A stretch of DNA of 35,824 nucleotides from Bacteroidales bacterium (GTDB taxonomy: Bacteria > Bacteroidota > Bacteroidia > Bacteroidales > F082), in the NCBI GenBank assembly GCA_024400195.1, contig JAKSNC010000020.1, forward strand, positions 1 to 35,824, given 5' to 3'. The notes under the pieces are model-generated. The model searched no databases. It was not told where the DNA came from and saw only the letters and a list, made by a program, of their open reading frames with translations. Shown one piece after another: positions 23,482 to 32,087 of the stretch (the stretch's first letter is position 1; each line of letters begins with the position of its first letter). The position numbers and the translations under genes are program-made.

Positions 23482-25977
23482 CTAATCCTCATCATCTTTC
23501 GGCAGATTCTCAAAGAAATTCTCTTTTTCTAATTCGGCTAAAACCATTTTTATTTCACCGAAAGTGAAGTCATCTCCGAGAACATCTTTTGCCGCACTTA
23601 GACTCTTGTCTCCCGTCGATTCAAAATAATCAACGATTTCGTCATATTTCTCCTTGTCGATGAAATCAGAAGCCTGATATTCGCCGTCCTTGATAAAACG
23701 TGCAACATGACCTTCGATGGTTGTCAGGGCAAAGCCGCGCTCCTTGGCAATTTCTTCCAAAGTCATACCTCGACTTAGCAGTTGCCGCGTCAATTCGTAT
23801 GTGTTCTGCTTTGGCTCTTTCTTTGGTTTCGGCTCAGGCTCTTCTTTAACAGACCGTAAGCCGGTGATTTTCAATACGATGTCTATGATTTCGGCACCAT
23901 AGAGTTTGATGCGTTTCTCTCCAAATCCCTTGATTTTTTTCAACGCCGTGCGGTTGGTAGGCATCTCTTGGGCAACAGTTTTGAGCATCGAGTTGAGCGC
24001 AATCGAATATGCTGTGATGCCCAATTCTTCAGCCAAATTATTTCGCCATGCCGACAAGGCCTTGTAGAGCGAACTTTGGTCCATCGTGTCGTCGTTGATG
24101 GTAATTTTCTTCTTGGCATCTTTCTCTGCATCAAGCATTTTATCTAATTTCGTTTCCTGATAAGCTTTCACGCTGAAACCGTCTTTGCAGGCTTCCAAAC
24201 AGCATTCTTTTACAAAAATATCTTCTTTCAGTTGAGATAATATTTCTTTAACATTCTCATTTACAGTTTTATTATCAGTTTTAAAAGGCAAATCGAAAAG
24301 GTCTTTTGAAATATTTTTCAGGTGTTCGCTGAAATAGGCGACGCCTTTTTTCAAGCGTTCCTGCAGAGTCGGATTTTGCTCGCACGAAGAAATTTCAGCG
24401 TGCAATCTCCTTATTTGCGTTTCGAATTTGATTGCGACTCCGCACAATTCTTCGTAAATCTGCGTTCTGCGGTGCGACAAATCCTGAATCATTTTGCTTT
24501 CAAAAAGTGTGTCGTTGGTAAGAATAATCTTGTTTAGTTTACCGAAATTATTGTAAAGTCCCACAAAATCAATCAAGTCGAGCATGCACGACAATTCGTA
24601 TTCGTGGCGCAGACCATCGATTTTTTCCTGTGTCGGCTCCAATTCGGGCATTCTGTTTACGAAATTATCGACGGAATAATCGTTGACAAGGGCATTAGAC
24701 GAGATTTTTGTTTTCAGTACGAGGCCTTCCAACGAGGTGCAGCGGCTCAAAGCGACATAAACCTGACCGTGGGCGAAGGCTTGGCCGGCATCGACGATGA
24801 GTTTGTCGAAAGTCAGTCCCTGGCTTTTATGAATCGTGATGGCCCATGCCAAACGCAAAGGAATCTGCGTGAAACTGCCGATTTCGTTTTCTTCAATCTC
24901 GTTGTTTTCCGGGTTGATGTTATATTCGAAATTCTGCCATTTCACTCGCGAGACTGTGATATTTTCCGAACCACTTTTCACACAAAGCGTTTTTTCGTCC
25001 TCGTCATAACTGATCAAAGTCCCGATTTTTCCATTAAAATAAGCCTTTTCGGGATTCGGGTCGTTTTTCACGAACATCACCTGCGCCCCGATTTTCAGTT
25101 CCAAATCTTCTTTTGTCGGATAAGTGTTTTCGGGAAATTGTCCTTTCACTTCGGCCTTGAAATTCAATGTTTTCCCTTTGAGAGCTGCCAATTTCGAATC
25201 ATTTATCTCATCAGCCTGATAATTGTGCGTGGTTAAAGTGATATAGCCTTCATCATCTTTCGGCTTGAAGTCCGGTTTAAAACGCGAATTCAGAATATTC
25301 AGGCAATCGGCATCTAACTGATTGTTTCTCACTTTGTTAAGAAGAGAAATAAAGTCGATGTCGTGTTGGCGGTAGATGTGTTCTAACTCCACGCAGATGT
25401 AGGAAGTCTTCTGCAGGACGTGACTGCCGAAAAAATACACCGTATTGTAATAAGGCTCAAGGATTTCCCATTCGTCGGGCTTTGCCACGGGTGCTAACTG
25501 ATGCACATCGCCGATCATGAGCAGCTGCACGCCTCCGAAAGGTTTTTGCGAATGGCGCGCCCGACGCAGAACAGCGTCGATGGCATCTAAGACATCGGCA
25601 CGAACCATGCTTATCTCATCAATGACGAGCATTTCGAGGCTGCGCATCAATTTAAGTTTGTTTCTTCTAATCTTTTGAAACTGAGCTGCAAACGATTTTG
25701 AATTAGCGGAATTTGTGTTTTGCGCGGCATCTTCTGGAAGTTGCGGTCCGAAAGGCAGTTGGAAGAACGAGTGAATAGTCTGGCCGCCCGCGTTGATGGC
25801 AGCGACGCCGGTAGGAGCCACGATGACCATACGTTTGGCATTCTTCAGCTGAAGGTTGCGCAAAAAAGTCGTCTTGCCGGTTCCCGCCTTCCCCGTGAGG
25901 AAAATATGCGAATCAGTATATCGAACTAACTCTTCAACAAAATCAAGTTTTTGATTTACAAAGGTTTGCGTTGCCAT
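23482..25977 (-). CDS. PIF1/RecD-like helicase with HRDC and C-terminal helix-turn-helix
   Basis: An 831-residue superfamily 1 DNA helicase. Walker A GKAGTGKT (29-36), motif II VIDEIS (D120, E121), PTGVAAINAGGQTIHSFF (motif Ia), and the late motifs AWAITIHKSQGLTFDKLIVD and YVALSRC are all present. After a linker rich in Lys/Glu come an HRDC-like nucleic-acid-binding domain (about 630-710, KALSAWRNNLAEELGI, KIKGFGEKRIK) and a C-terminal HTH_40-type domain (about 725-810, LTRQLLSRGMTLEEIAKERG). This is a common Bacteroidota arrangement for PIF1-like helicases. The frame extends to a TTG at 26085, but the ATG at 25977 is the better start. Likely role: unwinding at forks or G-rich structures. Confidence 0.92.
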   Translation of the reverse strand: MATQTFVNQKLDFVEELVRYTDSHIFLTGKAGTGKTTFLRNLQLKNAKRMVIVAPTGVAAINAGGQTIHSFFQLPFGPQLPEDAAQNTNSANSKSFAAQFQKIRRNKLKLMRSLEMLVIDEISMVRADVLDAIDAVLRRARHSQKPFGGVQLLMIGDVHQLAPVAKPDEWEILEPYYNTVYFFGSHVLQKTSYICVELEHIYRQHDIDFISLLNKVRNNQLDADCLNILNSRFKPDFKPKDDEGYITLTTHNYQADEINDSKLAALKGKTLNFKAEVKGQFPENTYPTKEDLELKIGAQVMFVKNDPNPEKAYFNGKIGTLISYDEDEKTLCVKSGSENITVSRVKWQNFEYNINPENNEIEENEIGSFTQIPLRLAWAITIHKSQGLTFDKLIVDAGQAFAHGQVYVALSRCTSLEGLVLKTKISSNALVNDYSVDNFVNRMPELEPTQEKIDGLRHEYELSCMLDLIDFVGLYNNFGKLNKIILTNDTLFESKMIQDLSHRRTQIYEELCGVAIKFETQIRRLHAEISSCEQNPTLQERLKKGVAYFSEHLKNISKDLFDLPFKTDNKTVNENVKEILSQLKEDIFVKECCLEACKDGFSVKAYQETKLDKMLDAEKDAKKKITINDDTMDQSSLYKALSAWRNNLAEELGITAYSIALNSMLKTVAQEMPTNRTALKKIKGFGEKRIKLYGAEIIDIVLKITGLRSVKEEPEPKPKKEPKQNTYELTRQLLSRGMTLEEIAKERGFALTTIEGHVARFIKDGEYQASDFIDKEKYDEIVDYFESTGDKSLSAAKDVLGDDFTFGEIKMVLAELEKENFFENLPKDDED

Positions 25978-26091
25978 GGGTTGTTTGGTTTCAGAAGTGC
26001 TAAGATAATACTTTTTGTTGAAAAATCTTAGGCGACAATTCCTCAAGATTTGTATTGTTGGAAAAAGTACCCGCCTTAAGTCCAATAAGAG

Positions 26092-26123
26092 AAAAAAAGG
26101 CTGGAAAAAATTTCCAGCCTTTT
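26092..26123 (-). terminator. Terminator of the T9SS thioredoxin-fold gene
   Basis: AAAAGGCTGGAAA pairs perfectly with TTTCCAGCCTTTT around a short A-rich loop. On the minus strand it ends in a run of seven Ts (the A-run at 26092-26098), 23 bp after the stop at 26146. Confidence 0.88.
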
Positions 26124-26145
26124 GATATTCAAAACTTTATAATTT

Positions 26146-27528
26146 TTAGTGTGCTACAACAAATCTTACTGCCGCGCCGTTGTTGACCTTTACGAAATAA
26201 ATTCCGTTGTCGTAGTTCGAAGTGGCAAGGACAAATTCCGTACCATTCGTAACAAAGTTGTCAACTATCTGTCCCAATGTGTTAAAGACGCTGACGGTGT
26301 TGATTTTTTCACCGGAGATTTTGATGAAGTCGTTGGCCGGATTTGGATAAACTGAGTAGATATTGCTGATTTCAGCGACGCCCGTCATGCTTGTGTAAAG
26401 TTCGACCAATGTTGTCGCGCCCCATTCGTCATTGCCGTTTTTGGCAGTTCCGAGTGCGTAATAATAAGTCTGTGGTTCGAGGTTGGTCCATGTGAAGCTG
26501 CTCGGCTCAAATTCCGGATAGCCGTCTTCGCGTATTATCTGGGCAGCTTCTTCTGCGCCGATTTCATTATAATAATCAACAGTGATGAAGCCATAGTGAT
26601 ATTCGGCTGTTTCGTTGTTTGGCACTGCGTTGATGGTGGCTGAGGTATCTGATATTAACGTAACAGTGAGTTCGACTAAAGCTTCTCCGCCGCCGCCCTG
26701 TGTCGGTGTAGTAACCGTTTGAGTGACAACGTCGTATGTGTTTCCATCGGCATCAGCGGGAACAACGTAGATGGTGTATTCCGTTCCGGGAAGCTGGTCT
26801 GTCCAAGTGTAGCTTTGTGTTCCGGATGCCATGATGCCCCACATCTGGACAAGTTGTTCGATGGTTGCGCTCATCATCTGCTGCCACATCTGCATCTCGC
26901 TTTCAATACCAATCATAAACCAATAGGAAGCGCAGTCGGCATTAGGCGTGAAGGTTGCAGAGACAGTCGTCGGTGTCACGTCGCCGAGAGTGATTTCGAC
27001 ACTTGGCTCTCCGCCGCCGCATTCGTGCTGTTCGACACCTTGTGCCGTCAGAGCGCTGATAACACTATTTGCATTGCTGATGGGCCAAAGGTCTTTGATG
27101 ACGATAGAATGATCCGGTTTGATGAGAATTACCGTGGGGAAAGCAGGAATCTGGTAAGTGTTGCAGATTGAAGCACCTCCGCCATCAGTTCCGATGGTCG
27201 GATACTCGATTCCGTAGTTGTTCACCCAGTTTTGGCATGCCGTATTGTTATCGTAAGGAGTTACCTCCATGTAAAAAACGTCGTGTTGGTTGCAGCCAAA
27301 CGAATAGTACGATTCCGCAATCTTCGGTGTCGCCTGCTGGCATGGACCGCAGGTGGTGTAGAAAAAGTCGAGCAGAACGTATTGTCCGCTGTCGAGAATG
27401 TCGAACAGATGGATTTCCGTTCCGTGACAGTCGGTGGCTGTAAAGTCAACGGCTTGATTAAGAGGACATTGCGCCTTCAGGCCAAAACTGAAGACAACTG
27501 CTGCTAAGAGAAGTAAAAATTTCTTCAT
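26146..27528 (-). CDS. Secreted thioredoxin-fold protein with T9SS sorting domain
   Basis: A 460-residue exported protein. Signal peptide 1-20 (GLKAQ). A thioredoxin-like domain with FYTTCGPCQQ (Cys60, Cys63) covers about 22-170. Two Fn3-like beta domains follow (about 180-275 and 285-380; VEITLGDVTPTTVSATFTPN and VELTVTLISDTSATINAVPN), split by a Gly-rich linker. The C terminus is a type IX sorting domain (IYSVYPNPANDFIKISG, VFNTLGQIV, NYDNGIYFVKVN, final RFVVAH). A redox domain sent to the cell surface or outside is unusual; a role in surface disulfide exchange is inferred. The frame is open to a TTG at 27570, but the ATG at 27528 gives a proper signal. It has its own promoter box and terminator. 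Confidence 0.88.
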   Translation of the reverse strand: MKKFLLLLAAVVFSFGLKAQCPLNQAVDFTATDCHGTEIHLFDILDSGQYVLLDFFYTTCGPCQQATPKIAESYYSFGCNQHDVFYMEVTPYDNNTACQNWVNNYGIEYPTIGTDGGGASICNTYQIPAFPTVILIKPDHSIVIKDLWPISNANSVISALTAQGVEQHECGGGEPSVEITLGDVTPTTVSATFTPNADCASYWFMIGIESEMQMWQQMMSATIEQLVQMWGIMASGTQSYTWTDQLPGTEYTIYVVPADADGNTYDVVTQTVTTPTQGGGGEALVELTVTLISDTSATINAVPNNETAEYHYGFITVDYYNEIGAEEAAQIIREDGYPEFEPSSFTWTNLEPQTYYYALGTAKNGNDEWGATTLVELYTSMTGVAEISNIYSVYPNPANDFIKISGEKINTVSVFNTLGQIVDNFVTNGTEFVLATSNYDNGIYFVKVNNGAAVRFVVAH

Positions 27529-27566
27529 TTGTGAATTTATTTTATTGATTAAACTTGAATTTATCT

Positions 27567-27575
27567 GCAAAGATA
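27567..27575 (-). promoter_or_regulatory. -7 promoter box of the T9SS thioredoxin-fold gene
   Basis: TATCTTTGC on the minus strand matches TAnnTTTGC and sits 38 bp before the ATG at 27528, which supports that start and excludes the TTG at 27570. Confidence 0.55.
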
Positions 27576-27633
27576 ATGCTTTTTTGAGGTGTTCGGCTCT
27601 GAAACTAAATCGACTTGAATAAAAATACTACAT

Positions 27634-28962
27634 TTACCTTTTTGCAACTTGTTCAAAAAGTTCGACATACTGTTTTGCGAGGTTTTTGCGCGAATATTTC
27701 TCCACGGAAACGACTTCTAAATTTTCCAAATCATTATTTTTAAATTTTTTATAAAAATTGATTATCAGCGATTTGATTTTTTCTTCATTATCAAAATCCG
27801 CGATGAATCCGTGTTTTGTCTCGTTGAGGACGGCTGCCGTATCGCCGTCTTCAGGTCCGATGGCTAAGATTGGTCGTCCGGAGGCGAGATATTCGAAAAT
27901 CTTACCTGTCAGAATGCCTTTTGCGTTGGGCGAATTGTTGATAAGGAGGAGAAGCGCCGTCGCCGATGCCTGCTCACGTATAGCTTCTTGATGAGGAACG
28001 TTTTCAATAACAGCCGCGTTATCTGATAAACCGTTGTTTTTCAAGGCATCGGCGACGGCACCGTCAACCTGGCCTATGAGACGTATCCTCAAATCATTTG
28101 CGAAATCGGCATCAGTCTTTACCATTTCACCGAGAACCTTCCACAGCGTCAATGCGTTACGGTCTTTATTCAGAATGCCGATGTGCGACAATGTGAAATA
28201 TTTTCCTTTATCGGAATCATTATTCTTCCAAATATTTTCCTCTATATCGAAATCGAAGCCGTTATGAATGACGTTAATTTTTCTATCAGCCGTTTTTTCC
28301 AGGTTTTCGGCCCAGGTCTTTCCAACCGTCACAACAAGATTGGCTTCCGTAAGTACTTCTTTTTCAAGCCGATGGTGTTTTTTGTCGGCGCATTTCGTGA
28401 GATGAAGGTCTTTATAGAAATCAATATCGGTCCAAGGATCGCGGAAGTCGGCAATCCACGGAATATTGGTTTTCTGATGTATTTTTTTTGCGATGAGGTG
28501 CATTGAATGCGGCGGCCCGGTACTTACAATGACATCAACCGGATGTTGCTTCAGATAACTGAGAAGATATTTCACCGAAGGCCTTATCCACCAACAACGC
28601 GCATCGGGAATGAAGAAGTTGCCGCGAATCCATTGTGAAAGGCTTTCTTTCCACGAAGAAGACTGATTATCACTGCGTTTTTCTCTGATGAAACCAGCCT
28701 TAACCGTCTCGTTTTTCTTCATTCCGAGAAATTTTTTGTAGAAAGAATAAGGCTCAATGATAGGCCGGCGTATCACAACGGCTTCATTATGAACATCTTT
28801 CTCAAGTGACGAATCTAAAACCGGATATTCGGCATTATCAGCAGTGTAGATTATCGGGCGCCATCCGTTTTCGGGAAGATACTTCGACATCTTCAGCCAT
28901 CTCTGCACACCCGAACCACCCGACGGCGGCCAATAATATGTGATAATCAGAATATTATGCAC
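27634..28962 (-). CDS. GT4-family glycosyltransferase
   Basis: A 442-residue glycosyltransferase with GT-B fold. N-terminal glycine-rich start ILIITYYWPPSGGSGVQRW, middle STGPPHSMHLIAKKI and WIADFRDPW, and donor-binding half with HIGILNKDRN and KIFEYLASGRPILAIG. It would transfer a sugar from an activated donor to a lipid-linked or polysaccharide acceptor at the cytoplasmic membrane face; neither is known. It starts 14 bp after the YfhO gene stops, so the two are probably one operon involved in building surface glycans or glycolipids. Confidence 0.92.
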   Translation of the reverse strand: MHNILIITYYWPPSGGSGVQRWLKMSKYLPENGWRPIIYTADNAEYPVLDSSLEKDVHNEAVVIRRPIIEPYSFYKKFLGMKKNETVKAGFIREKRSDNQSSSWKESLSQWIRGNFFIPDARCWWIRPSVKYLLSYLKQHPVDVIVSTGPPHSMHLIAKKIHQKTNIPWIADFRDPWTDIDFYKDLHLTKCADKKHHRLEKEVLTEANLVVTVGKTWAENLEKTADRKINVIHNGFDFDIEENIWKNNDSDKGKYFTLSHIGILNKDRNALTLWKVLGEMVKTDADFANDLRIRLIGQVDGAVADALKNNGLSDNAAVIENVPHQEAIREQASATALLLLINNSPNAKGILTGKIFEYLASGRPILAIGPEDGDTAAVLNETKHGFIADFDNEEKIKSLIINFYKKFKNNDLENLEVVSVEKYSRKNLAKQYVELFEQVAKR

Positions 28963-28976
28963 TTTAAAAAGATGTT

Positions 28977-31487
28977 TTACTGGTTTTTGCAGTGTTTTAT
29001 AATTGAGAAAACGACCATTGCGACGAATCCTAAAATGATGATGAGCGAACTCACGAAAGCGATTTTATTTCCGACATTCCAGATTTTCGGCTCGTAACGC
29101 ATCACGATTTCGTGACTGCCGGATGGAATAAGCGCGGCACGAAGAAGATAATCGGCACGCAGCAAATCGCCTTTTTCACCGTCAATGTAGATGTTCCAAC
29201 TGTGACGAGTCCATATTTCAGAAAAGACCACAAGTTCGTTCTGTCTTGATTCAAAACTGTAAATCAATTCATTAGGACTATATTTTGTCATCATTATAAC
29301 AGATTCCGCATCATGCGAAAGCGGTTGATTCACAAGTTTATCAAATTCTTTATGAAGAATGGCGGTGTTTTTCGTGTCGGTCGTCTTTATCGCGGCCATC
29401 TCATCGCCGGCGTTTTCAACCCATTTGATGTCGTTCACAATCCACGCATTGCCGTAAGCCGCAGTGTTGACAAGCGGAACCGAATTACCGTCGTAGATTA
29501 TGTATTTCGTATTCAACATGTTCAGAACCTTCTGACTTTCAAGTCCTTGACGAAGAAGATTCTCACTTTTCGCATTTTTGAATATTTTTCCGAAGTTTTG
29601 AATCTCATCAGAGAGGTAATTATCTATAACATCTTGATAACGACGCAGTTTTGCTCCGTGATAACCGCCTACCGACTTGTGGAAATACGATGTGCCCGCA
29701 TCATTGAAGATGTTCTTTGTCAAATCAATGACGCGATAATCGAGAGTCTTGTCCTTCAAGATGATTTCATCTGCCTTGCTCATCGCGAAAGGTTTGTCAA
29801 ACTTACTTTTTGAGATGAAGTTATCGTTGTTGAGGTAGCGTTTTGCTATCGGGAACATATCAATCACCACGAGAGTTGCGATAACCCCGACTGCCACACT
29901 TTTCTTTATCTTGTTTCCTACAAAGAGATAGATGAAACCAGCAGCTAACGCGATGAAAATGAAGCTTCTAAGCGTGTCTTTACAGAATATGGCCGTTCGC
30001 ACGTTGATGAGATTTTGCGCGAAATCACGATACATGCTGCCGTCTTTTCCGTTGTAAAGCTGACTGAACTGCGCTAACTCATTTTGACTGAGGAAATTGA
30101 AAAACGTATTCGGTAACAGATAGAAAAGCAGGCACACTCCGGCAGTGATGCCGAATGCTGCATGCAGTTTCCACGCGTTTTTTGCACGCACACAGTCGCT
30201 GTCTCGGATGACCTCCGCGAGGGCGAGGGCCGCAAGGAAAGGCATTGTCACTTCGGCCATAACGAGTATCATTGAGACGGCGCGGAACTTGTCATAACCC
30301 GGAATGTTGTCGATGAAGAAATCGGTTAAGCCCTGGAAATTCTTGCCCCAGCTTAGTACTATCGACAATATTGTGGCAATTAAAAGAGGCCATTTGTATT
30401 CCGGTTTGCACACGAAAAGTCCGAGAACGAACAGGAAACACACTATTGCCCCGACATAGACAGGCCCGCTGGTGTAAGGCTGGTCGCCCCAATAACTGTT
30501 CTGCTGCGCTATCGTTGAGCGGAAGGCCGGAGCCGCGTCTTTGAGAGCATCATTTTTATTCCCGATGACTTGAGTTGCGCCGCCTTTTGCATTGGGAATC
30601 AACAGAGTCCATGTCTCGCCAATGCCATAACTCCATTGCGTGATATATGAACGGTCGAGGCCTTGAGTCTGGTCTTTCGCCTCGTCTTTTGTCTGAGCCT
30701 GAATGACGGGTTTGCCGCGCATTGTGTCTTTGCCGTATTCGTAGTTGGCGTAGAGCGGCACAGAGCACGTCATCACACCGAGAACAGCCGCCACGATGAG
30801 AATCACGCTCGCCTTGAAAAACTCAGGATGTCTTTTTTCTTTAAAAGCCTTCACGCACTCGGCGACCACGAAGCAGATGACGATGAGGAAGAGATAATAC
30901 GTTATCTGTAGATGTCCGGCCCTGACTTCGAGAGCCACAGCCACAGCCGAAAGGATGCCGCCCCACAGGTATTTTCCTCTGTAAGTCAGTATGATACCAG
31001 CGATGACAGGTGCCATATAAGCCATCGCCATCGCCTTGGAGTTGTGCCCCGCCCCGATTACGATAAAGAGATACGACGTGAAGCCGTAGGCCAACGCGCC
31101 GACAAAACTGACGCCGATGTTGCAGCCGAGAACAAGGAGCAGGACGAAGAAACCGACCATCGCGATGAAGACCGCACCGACAGGATGTGGAAATCCGCCA
31201 TTCATAATGCGATTAAAAAATGTCATCAGGTTGCTGTTTTGGTTGACCGAAATATTCCACGCCGGCATTCCGCCGAACATCGAATTTGTCCATAAAGCCT
31301 GTTCGCCGGAGGCTTCACGATAGTCGGAAATCTCCTTCGACATTCCCTTAAACATCTCAATATCATGTTGTTTCAATCTTTTTCCCTCAAGAATAGGGGA
31401 GAAATAAACCAACGTCACCAACGCGAAAACCACAATGCAGCCCGCAATCATGGCAGACTGTCTGTACTTCGTGAAAAAATCTTTCAT
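28977..31487 (-). CDS. YfhO-family polytopic membrane protein
   Basis: An 836-residue membrane protein with a dozen or so hydrophobic segments and the early motif DIEMFKGMSKEISDYREASGE of the Bacteroidota YfhO family. A large extracytoplasmic loop lies near the C terminus, followed by a last transmembrane helix (about 805-830, FVSSLIIILGFVAMVVFSII). In Gram-positives YfhO glycosylates lipoteichoic acid, and the family is treated as GT-C-like. Here the acceptor is unknown. The adjacent GT4 gene supports a shared glycan pathway. A TATTTTTGC box at 31551-31559, inside the truncated ATPase, could serve as its promoter. Confidence 0.9.
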   Translation of the reverse strand: MKDFFTKYRQSAMIAGCIVVFALVTLVYFSPILEGKRLKQHDIEMFKGMSKEISDYREASGEQALWTNSMFGGMPAWNISVNQNSNLMTFFNRIMNGGFPHPVGAVFIAMVGFFVLLLVLGCNIGVSFVGALAYGFTSYLFIVIGAGHNSKAMAMAYMAPVIAGIILTYRGKYLWGGILSAVAVALEVRAGHLQITYYLFLIVICFVVAECVKAFKEKRHPEFFKASVILIVAAVLGVMTCSVPLYANYEYGKDTMRGKPVIQAQTKDEAKDQTQGLDRSYITQWSYGIGETWTLLIPNAKGGATQVIGNKNDALKDAAPAFRSTIAQQNSYWGDQPYTSGPVYVGAIVCFLFVLGLFVCKPEYKWPLLIATILSIVLSWGKNFQGLTDFFIDNIPGYDKFRAVSMILVMAEVTMPFLAALALAEVIRDSDCVRAKNAWKLHAAFGITAGVCLLFYLLPNTFFNFLSQNELAQFSQLYNGKDGSMYRDFAQNLINVRTAIFCKDTLRSFIFIALAAGFIYLFVGNKIKKSVAVGVIATLVVIDMFPIAKRYLNNDNFISKSKFDKPFAMSKADEIILKDKTLDYRVIDLTKNIFNDAGTSYFHKSVGGYHGAKLRRYQDVIDNYLSDEIQNFGKIFKNAKSENLLRQGLESQKVLNMLNTKYIIYDGNSVPLVNTAAYGNAWIVNDIKWVENAGDEMAAIKTTDTKNTAILHKEFDKLVNQPLSHDAESVIMMTKYSPNELIYSFESRQNELVVFSEIWTRHSWNIYIDGEKGDLLRADYLLRAALIPSGSHEIVMRYEPKIWNVGNKIAFVSSLIIILGFVAMVVFSIIKHCKNQ

Positions 31488-31514
31488 AAATGTTCAAAAT
31501 TTGAGACTTCAAAG

Positions 31515-31874
31515 TTAGTGTTTTCTTTTGTCGGTTTCGTCAATCGTTGAGCAAAAATACTTTAGTGAAGCCATGCAGTTGGGCACGTCTTGAACTTCAT
31601 CAAGGAAAATCAAGGTTTTGTTTGGTGTTATAACTTGGTTGGCGTATGCGGCAAGAGAACGTAAAATGCGTTCCATATTGAAATCTTGCTCAAACAACGA
31701 GTTCATAAACACATTGTTATGGCAGTTGATGTAAATCATGTTCTCATATTCCTGCTGTCCGAATGCCTTCAAAATATATGTTTTCCCGACTTGTCTGGCA
31801 CCTTCGAGGACTAATGGCTTGCGGTCTTTACTGTTTTTCCATTCCAACAAATCCTGATAAATCCTTCTTTTCAT
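31515..31874 (-). pseudogene. Truncated AAA_14 ATPase (N-terminal third only)
   Basis: 119 residues with Walker A GARQVGKT (25-32), Walker B LIFLDEVQDVP and the following block ASLKYFC, which should lead into a 270-residue remainder. Instead the frame runs into DETDKRKH and stops. The DUF4143 half is missing, so it cannot be a working family member. It has a good promoter and a 33-bp tandem repeat upstream, so the loss is recent enough for the control region to survive. The break lies about 60 bp before the YfhO start. Confidence 0.85.
31551..31559 (-). promoter_or_regulatory. Possible -7 box for the YfhO-GT4 operon
   Basis: TATTTTTGC on the minus strand, 63 bp before the YfhO ATG. It overlaps codons for KYFC in the truncated ATPase, so it may be a chance match. 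No convincing -33 element. Confidence 0.3.
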
Positions 31875-31892
31875 ATAAAATTATTTTTAAGC

Positions 31893-31924
31893 GCAAAAAT
31901 AATTGTTTTTTTGATATTAACAAT
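31893..31924 (-). promoter_or_regulatory. Promoter of the truncated ATPase
   Basis: Minus strand: ATTG (31924-31921), 19 nt, TATTTTTGC (31901-31893). Good fit to the Bacteroidota consensus. A 33-bp tandem repeat begins 7 bp upstream. Confidence 0.6.
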
Positions 31925-31931
31925 ATTCTTG

Positions 31932-32012
31932 TTACATTTTTCTTGTGGAATGATTATCGGTTTATTACATTTTTCTTGTGGAATAATCGTCGGTTTATTA
32001 CATTTTTCTTGT
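31932..32012. repeat. 33-bp direct tandem repeat, about 2.5 copies
   Basis: Units start at 31932, 31965 and 31998 and begin TTACATTTTTCTTGTGGAAT. Copy two differs from copy one at two bases; the third is partial. The array lies directly upstream of the promoter of the truncated ATPase. The rest of the gap to 32087 is AT-rich with nothing else seen. Confidence 0.9.
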
Positions 32013-32087
32013 ATTAACTTTTTGTACGTTGTACCAGCTTTGTACTAAGTAGATACGTTTTCAGAATTCACTTATCTTGCTCATTTT

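Noticed and set aside
31932-32012. Possible CRISPR array (33-bp repeats; likewise the 23-bp repeats at 33436)
   Set aside because: The units are directly adjacent with no spacers, and no cas genes are near.
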